Assembly (NCBI GenBank): GCA_963788305.1
Contig: CAWBGK010000015.1
Span: 83,950-147,949 of the forward strand
DNA from: UTCFX2 sp963788305
GTDB lineage: Bacteria; Chloroflexota; Anaerolineae; Anaerolineales; UBA4823
Direction of reading: 5' to 3'
Length of the DNA stretch: 64,000 nucleotides
Part shown: positions 18,936-28,172 of the stretch, piece by piece
Numbering within the stretch: position 1 is the first letter of the stretch
Layout: each line of letters opens with the position of its first letter
The notes under the pieces: model-generated
Told to the model about the DNA's origin: nothing
What the model saw: the letters and a program-made list of their open reading frames with translations, nothing else
Database searches by the model: none
Position numbers and translations under genes: made by a program

Positions 18936-20135
18936 ATGTCTGATCCGATCAACTTAATAGCAGAATGGCTGAGAGGATTATTTACAAGCTGGGGCTTATC
19001 TTCTGGCCTGACGGTATTCATCATGTCTCTGCTCGGTGTAGTCCTTGTAGCTGTGTTTGTGCTGCTTGTGGATATTGTCCTGGTCTGGGTGGAGCGAAAG
19101 GTGGTTGCACGCTTCCAGGATCGGCTTGGTCCCAACCGTCTGGGTCCGTTTGGATTGATCCAGCCGATCGCCGATGTCATCAAGCTTTTGATCAAAGAAG
19201 ATATCACTCCAGAAGGAGCCGATCGGGTGGTCTTCAATATCGCCCCGATTCTGGCCCTGGCGACGGTGCTGATCCTTTGGGCGGTGATACCCTTCTCTTC
19301 CACGATGCTGGGAGCCGACCTTAATGTAGGCGTGCTGTTCATTATAGCGGCCGGTGCGATCGGGTCATTGGGGATCATCATGGCAGGCTGGGCATCCAAC
19401 AATAAGTATGCGCTGCTGGGTGCATTCAGGATGGTCGCCAACATGGTCTCCTATGAAGTACCGATGGTAGTTACGCTGCTCGTCCCGGTAATTCTGGCGC
19501 GTTCGATGTCGATCAATGACATCGTCAACGAGCAAAGCATCTGGTATATCGTGGTTGTACCGCTGGCGGCGTTGATTTTTCTGATCACGGCGATTGCCGA
19601 GCTTGGGCGCGCCCCATTCGACTTGAATGAGGCGGAATCCGAAATAGTCGCCGGTTTCCACATCGAATACACCGGGATGAAGTTCGGGATGTTCTACGCC
19701 GGTGAGCTTCTGCACGCTTTGACCATGGGGGCGCTTTTCTCGTGCTTCTTTCTTGGCGGTTGGCGAGGCCCGGGCGCCGAACAATTTCCGCTGCTGGGCG
19801 TTGTATACCTCTTCATGAAATCGTTTCTGCTCTACCTCGTGATCATGTGGGTCAAATATTCGCTGCCGCGGATTCGAATTGACCATATGTTGGAGTTCAG
19901 CTGGAAATTCTTAACTCCGCTTGCCCTGGCCGTCATGCTGACGATTGCGGTGATGGATAAACTGCTGGGAGCGCCGGGGACTTTGACCTATACTTTGGGG
20001 ATGCTGATTGCTAATATCGTGATCGCCTGGATTGCCCTTTCGCTGGTACGTAAATTTTTCAAGCTGGAACGAAAGCGGGTGAGCGAAGTCCGTCCGGTTG
20101 CTTCGCCAGACCTTGGCCGGATGGGCGGCGATTAG
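18936..20135 (+). CDS. nuoH: NADH-quinone oxidoreductase subunit H
   Basis: 399 residues, somewhat longer than the E. coli protein (325) because of N- and C-terminal extensions. NuoH (ND1) has eight membrane helices and builds most of the quinone chamber next to the peripheral arm. Motifs: VWVERKVVARFQDRLGPNRLGPFGLIQPIADVIKLL, then AFRMVANMVSYEVPM, and AELGRAPFDLNEAESEIVAGFHIEY with the charged E-channel residues. GAGGAGA precedes the ATG. The charged C-terminal tail ends RMGGD. Normally nuoI, an 8Fe-8S protein gene, sits between nuoH and nuoJ; here nuoJ follows after 36 nt, so nuoI must be elsewhere. Confidence 0.97.
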   Translation: MSDPINLIAEWLRGLFTSWGLSSGLTVFIMSLLGVVLVAVFVLLVDIVLVWVERKVVARFQDRLGPNRLGPFGLIQPIADVIKLLIKEDITPEGADRVVFNIAPILALATVLILWAVIPFSSTMLGADLNVGVLFIIAAGAIGSLGIIMAGWASNNKYALLGAFRMVANMVSYEVPMVVTLLVPVILARSMSINDIVNEQSIWYIVVVPLAALIFLITAIAELGRAPFDLNEAESEIVAGFHIEYTGMKFGMFYAGELLHALTMGALFSCFFLGGWRGPGAEQFPLLGVVYLFMKSFLLYLVIMWVKYSLPRIRIDHMLEFSWKFLTPLALAVMLTIAVMDKLLGAPGTLTYTLGMLIANIVIAWIALSLVRKFFKLERKRVSEVRPVASPDLGRMGGD

Positions 20136-20171
20136 CCCGACCGGATTAGCTGTGATTGTGGGAGTGTATCG

Positions 20172-20678
20172 ATGGTCCTTCAAATCGTTTTCATCTTTGT
20201 TGCGTTGATCACCCTGGGGAGTGCGCTGATGGTGGTCACTTCACCAAACCTGATCCATTCTGCGCTGTGGCTCGTCGTGGCGCTGTTTGGGATCGCAATT
20301 GTCTTTGCGATCCTGCAGGCAGGCTTCCTGGCAGTCGTTCAGGTGGTTGTTTACATTGGCGCGATTGCGATCCTGATGATCTTTGCGATCATGCTCACCC
20401 GAAAGCTCGCCCAGGATGCTGGACCGCGGTTCAACGAGAATTGGGGTTGGGCTGGCGCGATTTCGGTGATCCTGTTTGGCGCATCCGTCTGGATGATCGC
20501 GAGCTGGCCGGGATTTTCTGTGACAGCCCAAGCACTGGGACCGCGTGCAGATACGTTGAAAGATTTGGGCACGGCGCTGGTTTCGCAAAACGGCTATGTG
20601 CTGCCATTTGAGCTGGCGTCGGTGCTGTTGTTGGCTGCGCTGATCGGGTCTCTCGTCATCGCCTGGGAAAGGAAGTAA
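20172..20678 (+). CDS. nuoJ: NADH-quinone oxidoreductase subunit J
   Basis: 168 residues, normal for NuoJ (ND6). It has five predicted membrane helices: IVFIFVALITLGSALMVV, HSALWLVVALFGIAIVFAILQ, FLAVVQVVVYIGAIAILMIFAIML, then two near AGAISVILFGASVWMIA and LLLAALIGSLVIAW. The motif VQVVVYIGAIAILMIFAIML holds the pi-bulge helix TM3 that moves during turnover. Together with NuoA, H and K it forms the proximal membrane domain next to the quinone cavity. The gene is followed 9 nt later by nuoK, so the two are co-translated. It is intact. Confidence 0.95.
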   Translation: MVLQIVFIFVALITLGSALMVVTSPNLIHSALWLVVALFGIAIVFAILQAGFLAVVQVVVYIGAIAILMIFAIMLTRKLAQDAGPRFNENWGWAGAISVILFGASVWMIASWPGFSVTAQALGPRADTLKDLGTALVSQNGYVLPFELASVLLLAALIGSLVIAWERK

Positions 20679-20687
20679 GAGGCCATC

Positions 20688-20996
20688 ATGATCCCACTCT
20701 CCTGGATATTGATCTTTGCGGCTGCACTTTTTGCGATTGGGTTATATGGGGTATTAGCTCGAAAGAATGCGATCGCAATCCTGATGGGCATCGAGCTGAT
20801 GCTTAATGCGGTCAACGTAAATCTGGTGGCATTCTGGCGATACCGATCCCCTGAGATGATCGGCGGACAGGTATTTGCCGTGATCGTGCTGGCGGTAGCG
20901 GCAGCGGAAGTGGCCGTTGGCCTGGCACTTTTCATATCCATCTATCGCAGACGAGATACCATTGCTGCCGATCAGATCGACCTGATGAAATGGTAA
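20688..20996 (+). CDS. nuoK: NADH-quinone oxidoreductase subunit K
   Basis: 102 residues, the usual NuoK (ND4L) size. Three membrane helices carry the two conserved buried glutamates of the proton path: E36 in MGIELMLNAVNVN and E74 in VAAAEVAVGLAL. These connect the quinone-site charges with the first antiporter-like subunit. The sequence is intact, with AAGAGG before the ATG. A 56-nt gap with GAGAGGT leads to nuoL. The short charged tail (RRRDTIAADQIDLMKW) is normal. Confidence 0.96.
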   Translation: MIPLSWILIFAAALFAIGLYGVLARKNAIAILMGIELMLNAVNVNLVAFWRYRSPEMIGGQVFAVIVLAVAAAEVAVGLALFISIYRRRDTIAADQIDLMKW

Positions 20997-21052
20997 GCGC
21001 GGCGGGATTTGAAATGCTGAGAATGCCTGGAACCTGCTAGAGAGGTAACTTT

Positions 21053-23237
21053 ATGACGACAGAAACCTTATTATGGCTTGTACCGCTTCCGCCCGTGTTG
21101 GCGTTCTTCCTGATTGTGCTTTTCACGCACCGCCGCAAGGGGCTCAGCCACGGCATTGCAATCGGGGCGGCATTGCTCTCATGGTTGGGCAGCATGGTTA
21201 TTATCTTCCGTGCAATCCAGGTGGAACATCTTGGAAGGCATCCTTTTGAAACCTCCATCCCCTGGCTGCCGACCGGCGACACCTGGCTGCGGATTGGGAT
21301 GCTGGTTGACCCGCTCACAGCTGTCACGCTGTTCTTTGTCGGCTGGACTGTGCTGATGATCTTCATCTACAGCGTGGATTATCATAATTATAAACAACCA
21401 AAAGGTGACCACGACCGGCCAGGTCTGCCGCCGCACGGCGCTGGCCGTGATGGATATCCACGGCCGCAAGCACAGCGTGCCGTCGGTCGAGCCGATGTAC
21501 TCGCGCTTCTTTGCGTTCATCGGGCTGTTTGCTGCGGGGATGTACCTGCTGGTGCTTTCGGATAACCTGCTGACTCTTTTCGTCGGCTGGGAGATCATGG
21601 GCCTGTGCTCTTATCTTTTGATCGGTTTCTGGTACGGAAAACCGTCAGCCCGCGCCGCGATGATCAAGGCATTTCTGACGACCCGGGTGGGCGATATGTT
21701 CATGCTGCTGGGGATCGCATACCTCTATTCGGTAGCCGGGACGCTGAATTACCGCGAGATTTTCTACAATCCGGAGATGTTGGATAAGCTGGCGAACATG
21801 CCTTCGTATATCGTTGGGCTTTCTGCAGCCAGTTTGATCGGTATCCTGCTGTTTTTCGGAACGATCGGAAAATCAGCACAATGGCCGCTGCACGTGTGGC
21901 TTCCGGATGCGATGGAAGGACCGACGCCCGTTTCGGCGATGATCCATGCGGCAACGATGGTCTCTGCAGGTGTGTATATGGTGATCCGTGTCTACCCGCT
22001 GATGGCTGCCGGGATGGATCACAGCCACGGATTAACCCCGCCGCTGGCTTTCATGGCGATCATTGGGACATTTACTGCAATCTTCGCGGCGACGATCGCT
22101 GTGGCGCAGAATGACATCAAGCGCGTGCTGGCTTATTCTACGATCTCGCAGCTGGGTTTCATGATTGCTGCACTTGGAATTGGCGCATATGTCGCCGCCG
22201 CTTTCCACCTTGTGACGCATGCATTCTTCAAAGCGCTGCTCTTCCTGGGCTCGGGATCGGTGATCCACGGCATGGAACACGGCGTGCTGCACACCGGGGA
22301 CCACCAGATGGATCCCCAAAATATGCAGAACATGGGCGGTTTGCGTAAGAAAATGCCGGTGACATTCTGGACGTTCCTGATCGGTGGGTTTGCGCTTTCC
22401 GGGTTCCCAATTTTGACTGCAGGTTTCTGGTCGAAGGACGAGATCCTGGCAGACGCCTGGGCGCACATGCCGGCAGTGTTTATCGTTTTGGCACTGGCGG
22501 CGCTGCTGACTGCCTTTTACACGATGCGACAGATAACGATGACCTTCCTGGGCGAAGCGCGCACGAAGGAAGCGGGGCATGCGGTCGAATCGAAACGCTC
22601 GATGACCTTCCCGCTGGTGGTGCTGGCCTTTTTTGGGGTCACGATCGGCTGGGTGGGAATCCCCGAGGAGTTCCCAGTGATTGGAGGATTGATCCCCAAC
22701 TGGTTCCATGAATTTGTCGGCGGCACACTGCTGGAGCACCCTGAGCCGGTTGCATTCTCCTGGATCCCTCTGCTGACATCGCTGGTTGTCGCACTGGGCG
22801 GGCTGGCGCTCGGCTATTATGTTTACCGGGATGTCAGGCGGGATGAGAAGGATCCGGTAGAAAAGGCTCTTGGAGCAACGGTATACCGCTGGCTGAAAAA
22901 CAAGTACTATTTTGATGAGCTCTACGACCGCATCTTCGTCCAGCCGGCATCCTGGTTGGCTGTCACTTTCACTTCTTTGTGGATGGACCGTAAGGTGATT
23001 GATGGCATCCTGCATTGGTTCGCCTACATCACCGGGATCATCGGCAACTTCTTGAGGAATTATATTGACAAGCCGATCGTCAACGGCGGCGGAGATTTGG
23101 TGGGAGAAGGTGCGAAAAAGTTGGGCAGCGTATTCCGGACCATCCAAACCGGCCGGATTCAGCAGTATATGATCCTGGCTCTGGTGAGCCTGGCGGTCTT
23201 CAGCGCAGTTTTTTATTACTTGCTCATCGTGCGCTAA
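21053..23237 (+). CDS. nuoL: NADH-quinone oxidoreductase subunit L with long lateral helix
   Basis: About 727 residues, against about 610-650 in common NuoL. NuoL (ND5) is the distal proton-pumping subunit and carries a lateral helix along the membrane arm. Antiporter residues are present: Glu in LFVGWEIMGLCSYLLIGFWY, Asp in TTRVGDMFMLLG, Lys and His in GKSAQWPLHVWLPDAMEGPTP, and the C-terminal Lys in TAGFWSKDEIL. After IDG (22998-23006) 45 codons precede IQTG (23142-23153), where ordinary NuoL has about 20, so the lateral helix is about 25 residues longer. This matches the extra NuoM gene downstream. One frameshift falls between about 21400 and 21480, in a variable loop after the third helix. 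Confidence 0.93.
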
Positions 23238-23276
23238 GAGACTAATGGATGGGAATTTTCTAAACGGGAGCGAGTG

Positions 23277-24826
23277 ATGGAATTTATTTTGAGCAATATT
23301 CTGACCCTCATTTTGTTTATGCCTGTTCTGGCCGCGGTGATCATCATGATTCTGCCGCACGATCAGGAAGACCTTATCCGGTGGGTCGCCTTTGCGCTGA
23401 GCTTTATCCCCCTGCTGCTTTCGATCGTCTTATGGCTGAATTTTGACCCTGGGAAAGCAGGTTTTCAATTTGAGCAGAAGGTGATCTGGTATCCCCCGAT
23501 CAACTCGTCTTTCCACGTCGGGGTGGACGGGATTTCCCTGACGATGATCCTGCTGACAACGCTGCTTACCCCACTTGCGATCCTGGCCTCGTTTTCAATT
23601 AAAGAACGAGTGAAGTCTTATATGGTCCTGTTCTTTCTGCTCGAAATGGGAATGCTTGGCGTTTTTATGATGCTGGATCTGATGCTCTTCTTCGTATTCT
23701 GGGAGTTCGGGCTGGTGCCGATGTATTTCCTGATCAACCAGTGGGGAAGCGAAAAAGGCGAACGGGAGATTTGGGGAGGACGAAAAATTCCTGCCCGGAC
23801 ATATGCTTCATTCAAATTCATGATCTACACCATGGCGGGTTCTCTTGGCCTGCTGCTTGCGATCCAGATGCTGGGTGTTGTGGCAGGGACTTTCGACATC
23901 CCCGAACTTTACACGCGCTGGAATTCATTGAACAGGTCGCTATTTCGGCTTCCCGATTGAAACGGTAAAAGCGGTTGCTTTTTGGGCGTTTACGATTGCG
24001 TTTGCAATTAAAGTCCCGGTCTGGCCTTTCCACACCTGGCTGCCGGACGCCCATACCGAAGCGCCGACTGCAGGCTCGATGGTGCTGGCGGGCGTCCTGC
24101 TTAAGTTGGGTGCATACGGGTTCCTGCGGCTGGTGCTGCCCCTCTACCCGGAGCAGTCGAAATATTACGCCGGGGCGCTGGCTTTTCTGGCGGTGATGGC
24201 GATCATCTTTGGGGCGCTGGCCTCCTACGGTCAATCCGACTTCAAGCGGCTTGTGGCTTATTCATCGGTAAACCATATGGGCTTTGTCGTCCTGGGGATC
24301 GCCGCGGCGGCGCATGCAGCCGGGACGCAGGATGCTAACATCGCGATGAATGGAGCGGTTCTTCAAATGTTCAATCACGGCCTTTCAGCGGCCGGAATGT
24401 TCTTCCTGGTTGGCGTGATCTACGAACGCACGCACACGAGAGACCTGAACGAATACGGAGGGACTCTTTCCACTGGTCCCAGTTTTTGGCGGTGTGTTGG
24501 TGTTCACTTCCATGGCTTCTCTCGGACTCCCGGGCTTGAACGGATTTATCTCGGAATTTCTGGTTGTGAGAGGGTCCTGGCCGATATTCACCCTTTTCAC
24601 GGCGTTGGCGATGATCGGATTATTCTTCACCGGTGCCTACATCCTTAAAGGGATCAAGCAGGTGCTGCATGGCCCACTGAACGAACACTGGGTGGGACAC
24701 ATCACAGAGATTAACGCCAGGGAGCTGCTGGTGATCGTGCCGTTGATGGTTTTGATGCTCTGGATTGGTCTATGGCCTGCCTGGATCCTGAACGTCATCA
24801 ATAAAGCCGTAGCGATGTGGTTCTGA
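23277..24826 (+). CDS. nuoM: NADH-quinone oxidoreductase subunit M, copy 1 (canonical)
   Basis: About 516 residues after joining three frames (indels near 23935 and 24470). NuoM (ND4) is an antiporter-like proton pump with 14 helices. The essential residues are all seen: Glu in MLFFVFWEFGLVPMYFLI (TM5), Lys in AFAIKVPVWPFHTWLPDAH (TM7), and Lys in VLAGVLLKLGAYGFLRL (TM8). FNHGLSAAGMFFLVG and LGLPGLNGFISEFLV follow. ATG 23277 is preferred to GTG 23274, with GGGAG 6 nt upstream. It is followed 38 nt later by a second, clearly different nuoM. The first copy is the normal one by all conserved residues. Confidence 0.94.
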
Positions 24827-24864
24827 TACGTCATACGATCAACGTATACGTAACGAGGTGAACA

Positions 24865-26337
24865 ATGCAATTCCCGATCCTTAGTTTTATCGTCTTCACA
24901 CCAATCGTCGCAGGCATGTTGATCCTGCTGATCCCGGCTGACAGGAAGACCGAAGTGCGGATGGCGGCACTGGCTGCTGGCGCGGTTGCCCTGATCCTGT
25001 CTGTATGGGCCTATTTCTCCTATGATGTTGCGGCAGGCGGCTACCAGTTCATCGAAAAATATACCTGGCTGAAAGCCCTTGGAATCTCATACCAGGTTGG
25101 ATTGGACGGTATGAATGCCCCGCTGGTCCTGCTGACCGGTGTGGTGATGTTCACCGGCGTTCTGATCTCCTGGGGGATCGATGATCGACCACGCGAGTTT
25201 TTTGCCTTCCTTTTCATCCTGGCAACCGGTGTTTATGGCGTCTTCGTTTCGCTTGACCTGTTCATGCTGTTCTTCTTTTATGAAATTGCAGTGTTCCCGA
25301 TGTACTTACTGATCTCGATCTGGGGTTGGAAGGTCACACGAGAGTATGCGGCGATGAAGCTGACCCTCTACCTTTTCATCGGTTCAGTGGTTGCTCTGGT
25401 CGGCGCTCTGGCGATGTATTTCGCCTCTGGGCTCGGCACTTTTGATATGCTGGCGATGGAGCAGGCGAAATTTTCACCAGAATTCCAAAAGATCGTATTT
25501 CCGTTCGTCTTCTTCGGATTTGCCGTGCTGGGCGGCATTTTCCCCTTCCATAACTGGAGCCCTGACGGGCACGTGGCGGCTCCGACAGCGGTCTCGATGT
25601 TCCATGCGGGCGTGCTTATGAAGCTCGGTGCATTTGCAGCCCTGCGGGTGGGAATCATGCTTCTTCCGGAAGGGGCAAAGGTGCATATGCCCTGGATCAT
25701 CCTGCTGACCCTGGTGAACGTGGTGTACGGGGCGTTTATCGCAAGCGTGCAAACTGATTTCAAATACGTCATCGGTTTCTCCTCGGTTTCGCATATGGGG
25801 CTGGTCTCGATGGGTTTTGCCACATTGAACAAAGATGGAATGCTCGGCGCTGGTCTCCAGATGTTTTCCCACGGCGTGATGACGGCTCTATTCTTTGCTG
25901 TAGTTGGGATGATCTACGATCAAGCGCATACCCGTGAGATACCCAAGCTGGGCGGTTTCCGCAAGGTGATGCCTCTGGTGACGGTAGCTTTCATCATCGG
26001 AGGTCTGGTCTCGATGGGGATGCCGGGATTCTCCGGATTTATTGCAGAATTCCCGATCTTTATGGGATTATGGGGCTCATACCCCTGGATCGCGATCGTG
26101 GCGGCGATCTCGATCGTCATAACGGCCGCATATATTATCCGGATTATCGGGAGCGTTTTCTTTGGAAATCTTCCGGAGGAATTTGAAGGCCATGTGCATG
26201 ATGTCAATGCGCTGGACAAGGTCGCGGTGGTGCTCCTTTCCGCTATCCTGGTGATCGTGGGCGTTTTTCCACGCATCATGGTCCCGATGGTTGAATCGGG
26301 TGTGAATTATATTCTGCGCCTGTTGGGAGGTGCTTAA
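24865..26337 (+). CDS. nuoM: NADH-quinone oxidoreductase subunit M, copy 2 (divergent, TM7 Lys replaced)
   Basis: An intact 490-residue NuoM paralogue. It keeps the TM5 glutamate (E140, FFFYEIAVFPMYLLI) and the TM8 lysine (K253, HAGVLMKLGAFAALR). At the TM7 position where copy 1 has AFAIKVPVWPFHTW, this protein has GFAVLGGIFPFHNW, so the essential lysine is L222 (codon 25528-25530). WSPDGHVAAPT replaces WLPDAHTEAPT. GAGGTG precedes the ATG. Position between nuoM1 and nuoN, with the long NuoL lateral helix, suggests it is a fourth antiporter-like subunit in the same complex ('2M' complex I). Whether it pumps protons without the TM7 lysine cannot be told from sequence. Confidence 0.92.
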   Translation: MQFPILSFIVFTPIVAGMLILLIPADRKTEVRMAALAAGAVALILSVWAYFSYDVAAGGYQFIEKYTWLKALGISYQVGLDGMNAPLVLLTGVVMFTGVLISWGIDDRPREFFAFLFILATGVYGVFVSLDLFMLFFFYEIAVFPMYLLISIWGWKVTREYAAMKLTLYLFIGSVVALVGALAMYFASGLGTFDMLAMEQAKFSPEFQKIVFPFVFFGFAVLGGIFPFHNWSPDGHVAAPTAVSMFHAGVLMKLGAFAALRVGIMLLPEGAKVHMPWIILLTLVNVVYGAFIASVQTDFKYVIGFSSVSHMGLVSMGFATLNKDGMLGAGLQMFSHGVMTALFFAVVGMIYDQAHTREIPKLGGFRKVMPLVTVAFIIGGLVSMGMPGFSGFIAEFPIFMGLWGSYPWIAIVAAISIVITAAYIIRIIGSVFFGNLPEEFEGHVHDVNALDKVAVVLLSAILVIVGVFPRIMVPMVESGVNYILRLLGGA

Positions 26338-26339
26338 CC

Positions 26340-27785
26340 ATGTTGCTGAATATCGAGCAGTTTTATCCAATATTGCCAGAAATTTTACTGCTGATCCTGG
26401 GGCTGGTCGTCCTGGCGCTCGACCTGGCGCTGCCGAAAGGCAGTCACCGCAGCCTTGGATGGGTGACCGCGGTCGGGATGGGCATGGTGATCCTGTTGAG
26501 CCTGCCTGCTCGCCCAGGAACCGACCCTCAGCTGGCCTGGGGCGGGATGATCAGCTATGACTGGTTGAGCTTTACCTTCAAGATGCTGTTCATTTTTGGA
26601 GCGGGTGTGACCGCACTGCTGGCGATGGATTATAAAGAGCTGGGCGAGAGGGGCGAGTTCTACGTTTTGATGATCGCCTCCACTATCGGTATGTGTTTCA
26701 TGGCATCAGCGACCGATCTTGTGATGGTCTATCTTGCGATTGAGACGGTATCGATCCCGATGTATATCCTGGCAGGGTTCTTTGTTCGTGATCCGAAATC
26801 CACTGAGTCTGGTTTTAAATATCTGCTGTTTGGCGCAATGACTTCGGCAATCATGCTGTATGGATTTTCGCTGCTGTATGGAATTTCCGGCACGACAAAT
26901 ATGCTTTCGATCATCCAGAACGTGACCCAGGGTCAGACCGAAGGGATCCTGCCGGTCTATATCGGCAGTTTTGTGCTGGTGCTGGTCGGGTTCGCCTTTA
27001 AGATTTCTGCGGTCCCATTTCATTTCTGGGCACCGGATGTATATGAGGGCGCGCCCACCCCTGTGGCCGGTTTCCTTTCGACTGCATCCAAGGCAGCCGG
27101 TTTCGCCGTCTTGATCCGGTTTTTTCTGTTTGTTTTCCCGGCAGACCTGTGGACGCCGATCCTGGCAGCGATCTCGGTGGCGACGATGACCCTCGGCAAC
27201 CTGGTCGCGCTGACCCAGCATAATATTAAAAGAATGCTGGCTTACTCCTCGATTGCGCATGCCGGCTACGCGCTGATCGGTGTCGTCTCGGTCTCGGCGT
27301 TGGGGCTGGTGAGCGTCGTCTATTATCTGCTCGCTTATCTGATCACCAACCTGGCGGCCTTTGGGGTGGTCGCCCATTACGGGAAGGTCGTAGAATCCGA
27401 CGAACTTACTGCTTATCACGGCATGAGCCGGCGCTCTCCCGGGTTGGCGCTCGCGCTGATGGTGGCGCTGCTATCGCTGGCCGGGATGCCCCCGCTGGCG
27501 GGATTTGTGGCGAAGGTATTTGTCTTCATGTCGGCCGTGCAAAACCCAAAGTGGATCTGGCTGGCCGTTGTTGGCGTTCTGAATTCGATCGTCGGGCTTT
27601 ACTACTACCTGACAGTGCTCAAGTACGTTTACCTGTATCGAGCGGAGGGCGACGACCAGCCCGTCCCATTGGCTCGCTCCTTTAAGGTGGCGATTGTGAT
27701 CCTGGTTGTGGGAATAATCCTGGTTGGAACAGTCTTCAGCCCGTGGTTTGACTGGGCCAAAACAGCAGCCGGGACGATGTTCTAA
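26340..27785 (+). CDS. nuoN: NADH-quinone oxidoreductase subunit N
   Basis: 481 residues, intact and of normal length. NuoN (ND2) is the antiporter-like subunit nearest the quinone domain. Motifs: MVYLAIETVSIPMYILAGF (TM5 Glu), GFAFKISAVPFHFWAPDVYEGAPTPVAGFLSTASKAAGF (TM7 and TM8 lysines), and YSSIAHAGYALIGV. GGGAGGTG precedes the ATG, which begins 2 nt after the nuoM2 stop, showing tight coupling. It is the last gene of the nuo cluster; a separate promoter for the atp genes follows in the 72-nt gap. Confidence 0.96.
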   Translation: MLLNIEQFYPILPEILLLILGLVVLALDLALPKGSHRSLGWVTAVGMGMVILLSLPARPGTDPQLAWGGMISYDWLSFTFKMLFIFGAGVTALLAMDYKELGERGEFYVLMIASTIGMCFMASATDLVMVYLAIETVSIPMYILAGFFVRDPKSTESGFKYLLFGAMTSAIMLYGFSLLYGISGTTNMLSIIQNVTQGQTEGILPVYIGSFVLVLVGFAFKISAVPFHFWAPDVYEGAPTPVAGFLSTASKAAGFAVLIRFFLFVFPADLWTPILAAISVATMTLGNLVALTQHNIKRMLAYSSIAHAGYALIGVVSVSALGLVSVVYYLLAYLITNLAAFGVVAHYGKVVESDELTAYHGMSRRSPGLALALMVALLSLAGMPPLAGFVAKVFVFMSAVQNPKWIWLAVVGVLNSIVGLYYYLTVLKYVYLYRAEGDDQPVPLARSFKVAIVILVVGIILVGTVFSPWFDWAKTAAGTMF

Positions 27786-27818
27786 GCGCCTGTTTATCGC
27801 GTCAAATGTCAGGTTACG

Positions 27819-27848
27819 TTGACGTGTGTTTAGTCTATATGATAAAAT
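27819..27848 (+). promoter_or_regulatory. Promoter of the atp genes, near-leaderless
   Basis: TTGACG (27819-27824), an 18-nt spacer, and TAAAAT (27843-27848) form a good sigma-70-type promoter. Only 9 nt separate the -10 box from the ATG at 27858, and no ribosome-binding site is present. Transcription should start within about 3 nt of the ATG, so the mRNA is leaderless or nearly so. Confidence 0.65.
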
Positions 27849-27857
27849 TCCCGAGCC

Positions 27858-28172
27858 ATGAGCCCGTCCGGCGATCCAGCTGATAAAAAAAACGTTCAGT
27901 ATGCCGCCCTAGGCACTCAAGCCTTGACGGTTGGGGGCGAGGTCGGCTGCCTGACGTTGATGATCGTTTTGGGAGCGGTGATCGGCGGATTGTGGCTGGA
28001 CCGGCTGCTTGGGACAAAACCGTTATTTACCGTCTTTCTGGTGCTTGCTTCAGCGCCCCTGGCTTTGGGGCTGACAATCTGGATTGCGAAACGCGCCGTA
28101 AATCCGATTAAGAAATCAAATGCGGTGAGCGGGGGACCTGAACCCTCGGAAGGAGACAAAACTGGTGAGTGA
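27858..28172 (+). CDS. AtpZ/AtpI-like small membrane protein of the ATP synthase operon
   Basis: 104 residues. Two membrane helices: VGCLTLMIVLGAVIGGLWLDRLLG and LFTVFLVLASAPLALGLTIWI. The motif GGLWLDRLLGTKP is characteristic of AtpZ/AtpI-type proteins encoded first in F-type ATP synthase operons; these help c-ring assembly or Mg uptake. The tail is hydrophilic (NAVSGGPEPSEGDKTGE). The start has a promoter 9 nt upstream and no Shine-Dalgarno site. The end overlaps atpB by 8 nt, which supports translational coupling. AtpZ and AtpI cannot be separated confidently by eye. Confidence 0.82.
   Translation: MSPSGDPADKKNVQYAALGTQALTVGGEVGCLTLMIVLGAVIGGLWLDRLLGTKPLFTVFLVLASAPLALGLTIWIAKRAVNPIKKSNAVSGGPEPSEGDKTGE

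Noticed and set aside
21405..21600. Separate short nuoL gene starting at 21405
   Set aside because: The N-terminal part of NuoL (21053 onwards) continues directly into this frame; it is one gene with an indel.
22032..23360. 442-codon open frame on the minus strand opposite nuoL
   Set aside because: Its composition (very rich in His, Arg and Gln) is that of an antisense shadow of a GC-rich membrane-protein gene, and it has no family resemblance.
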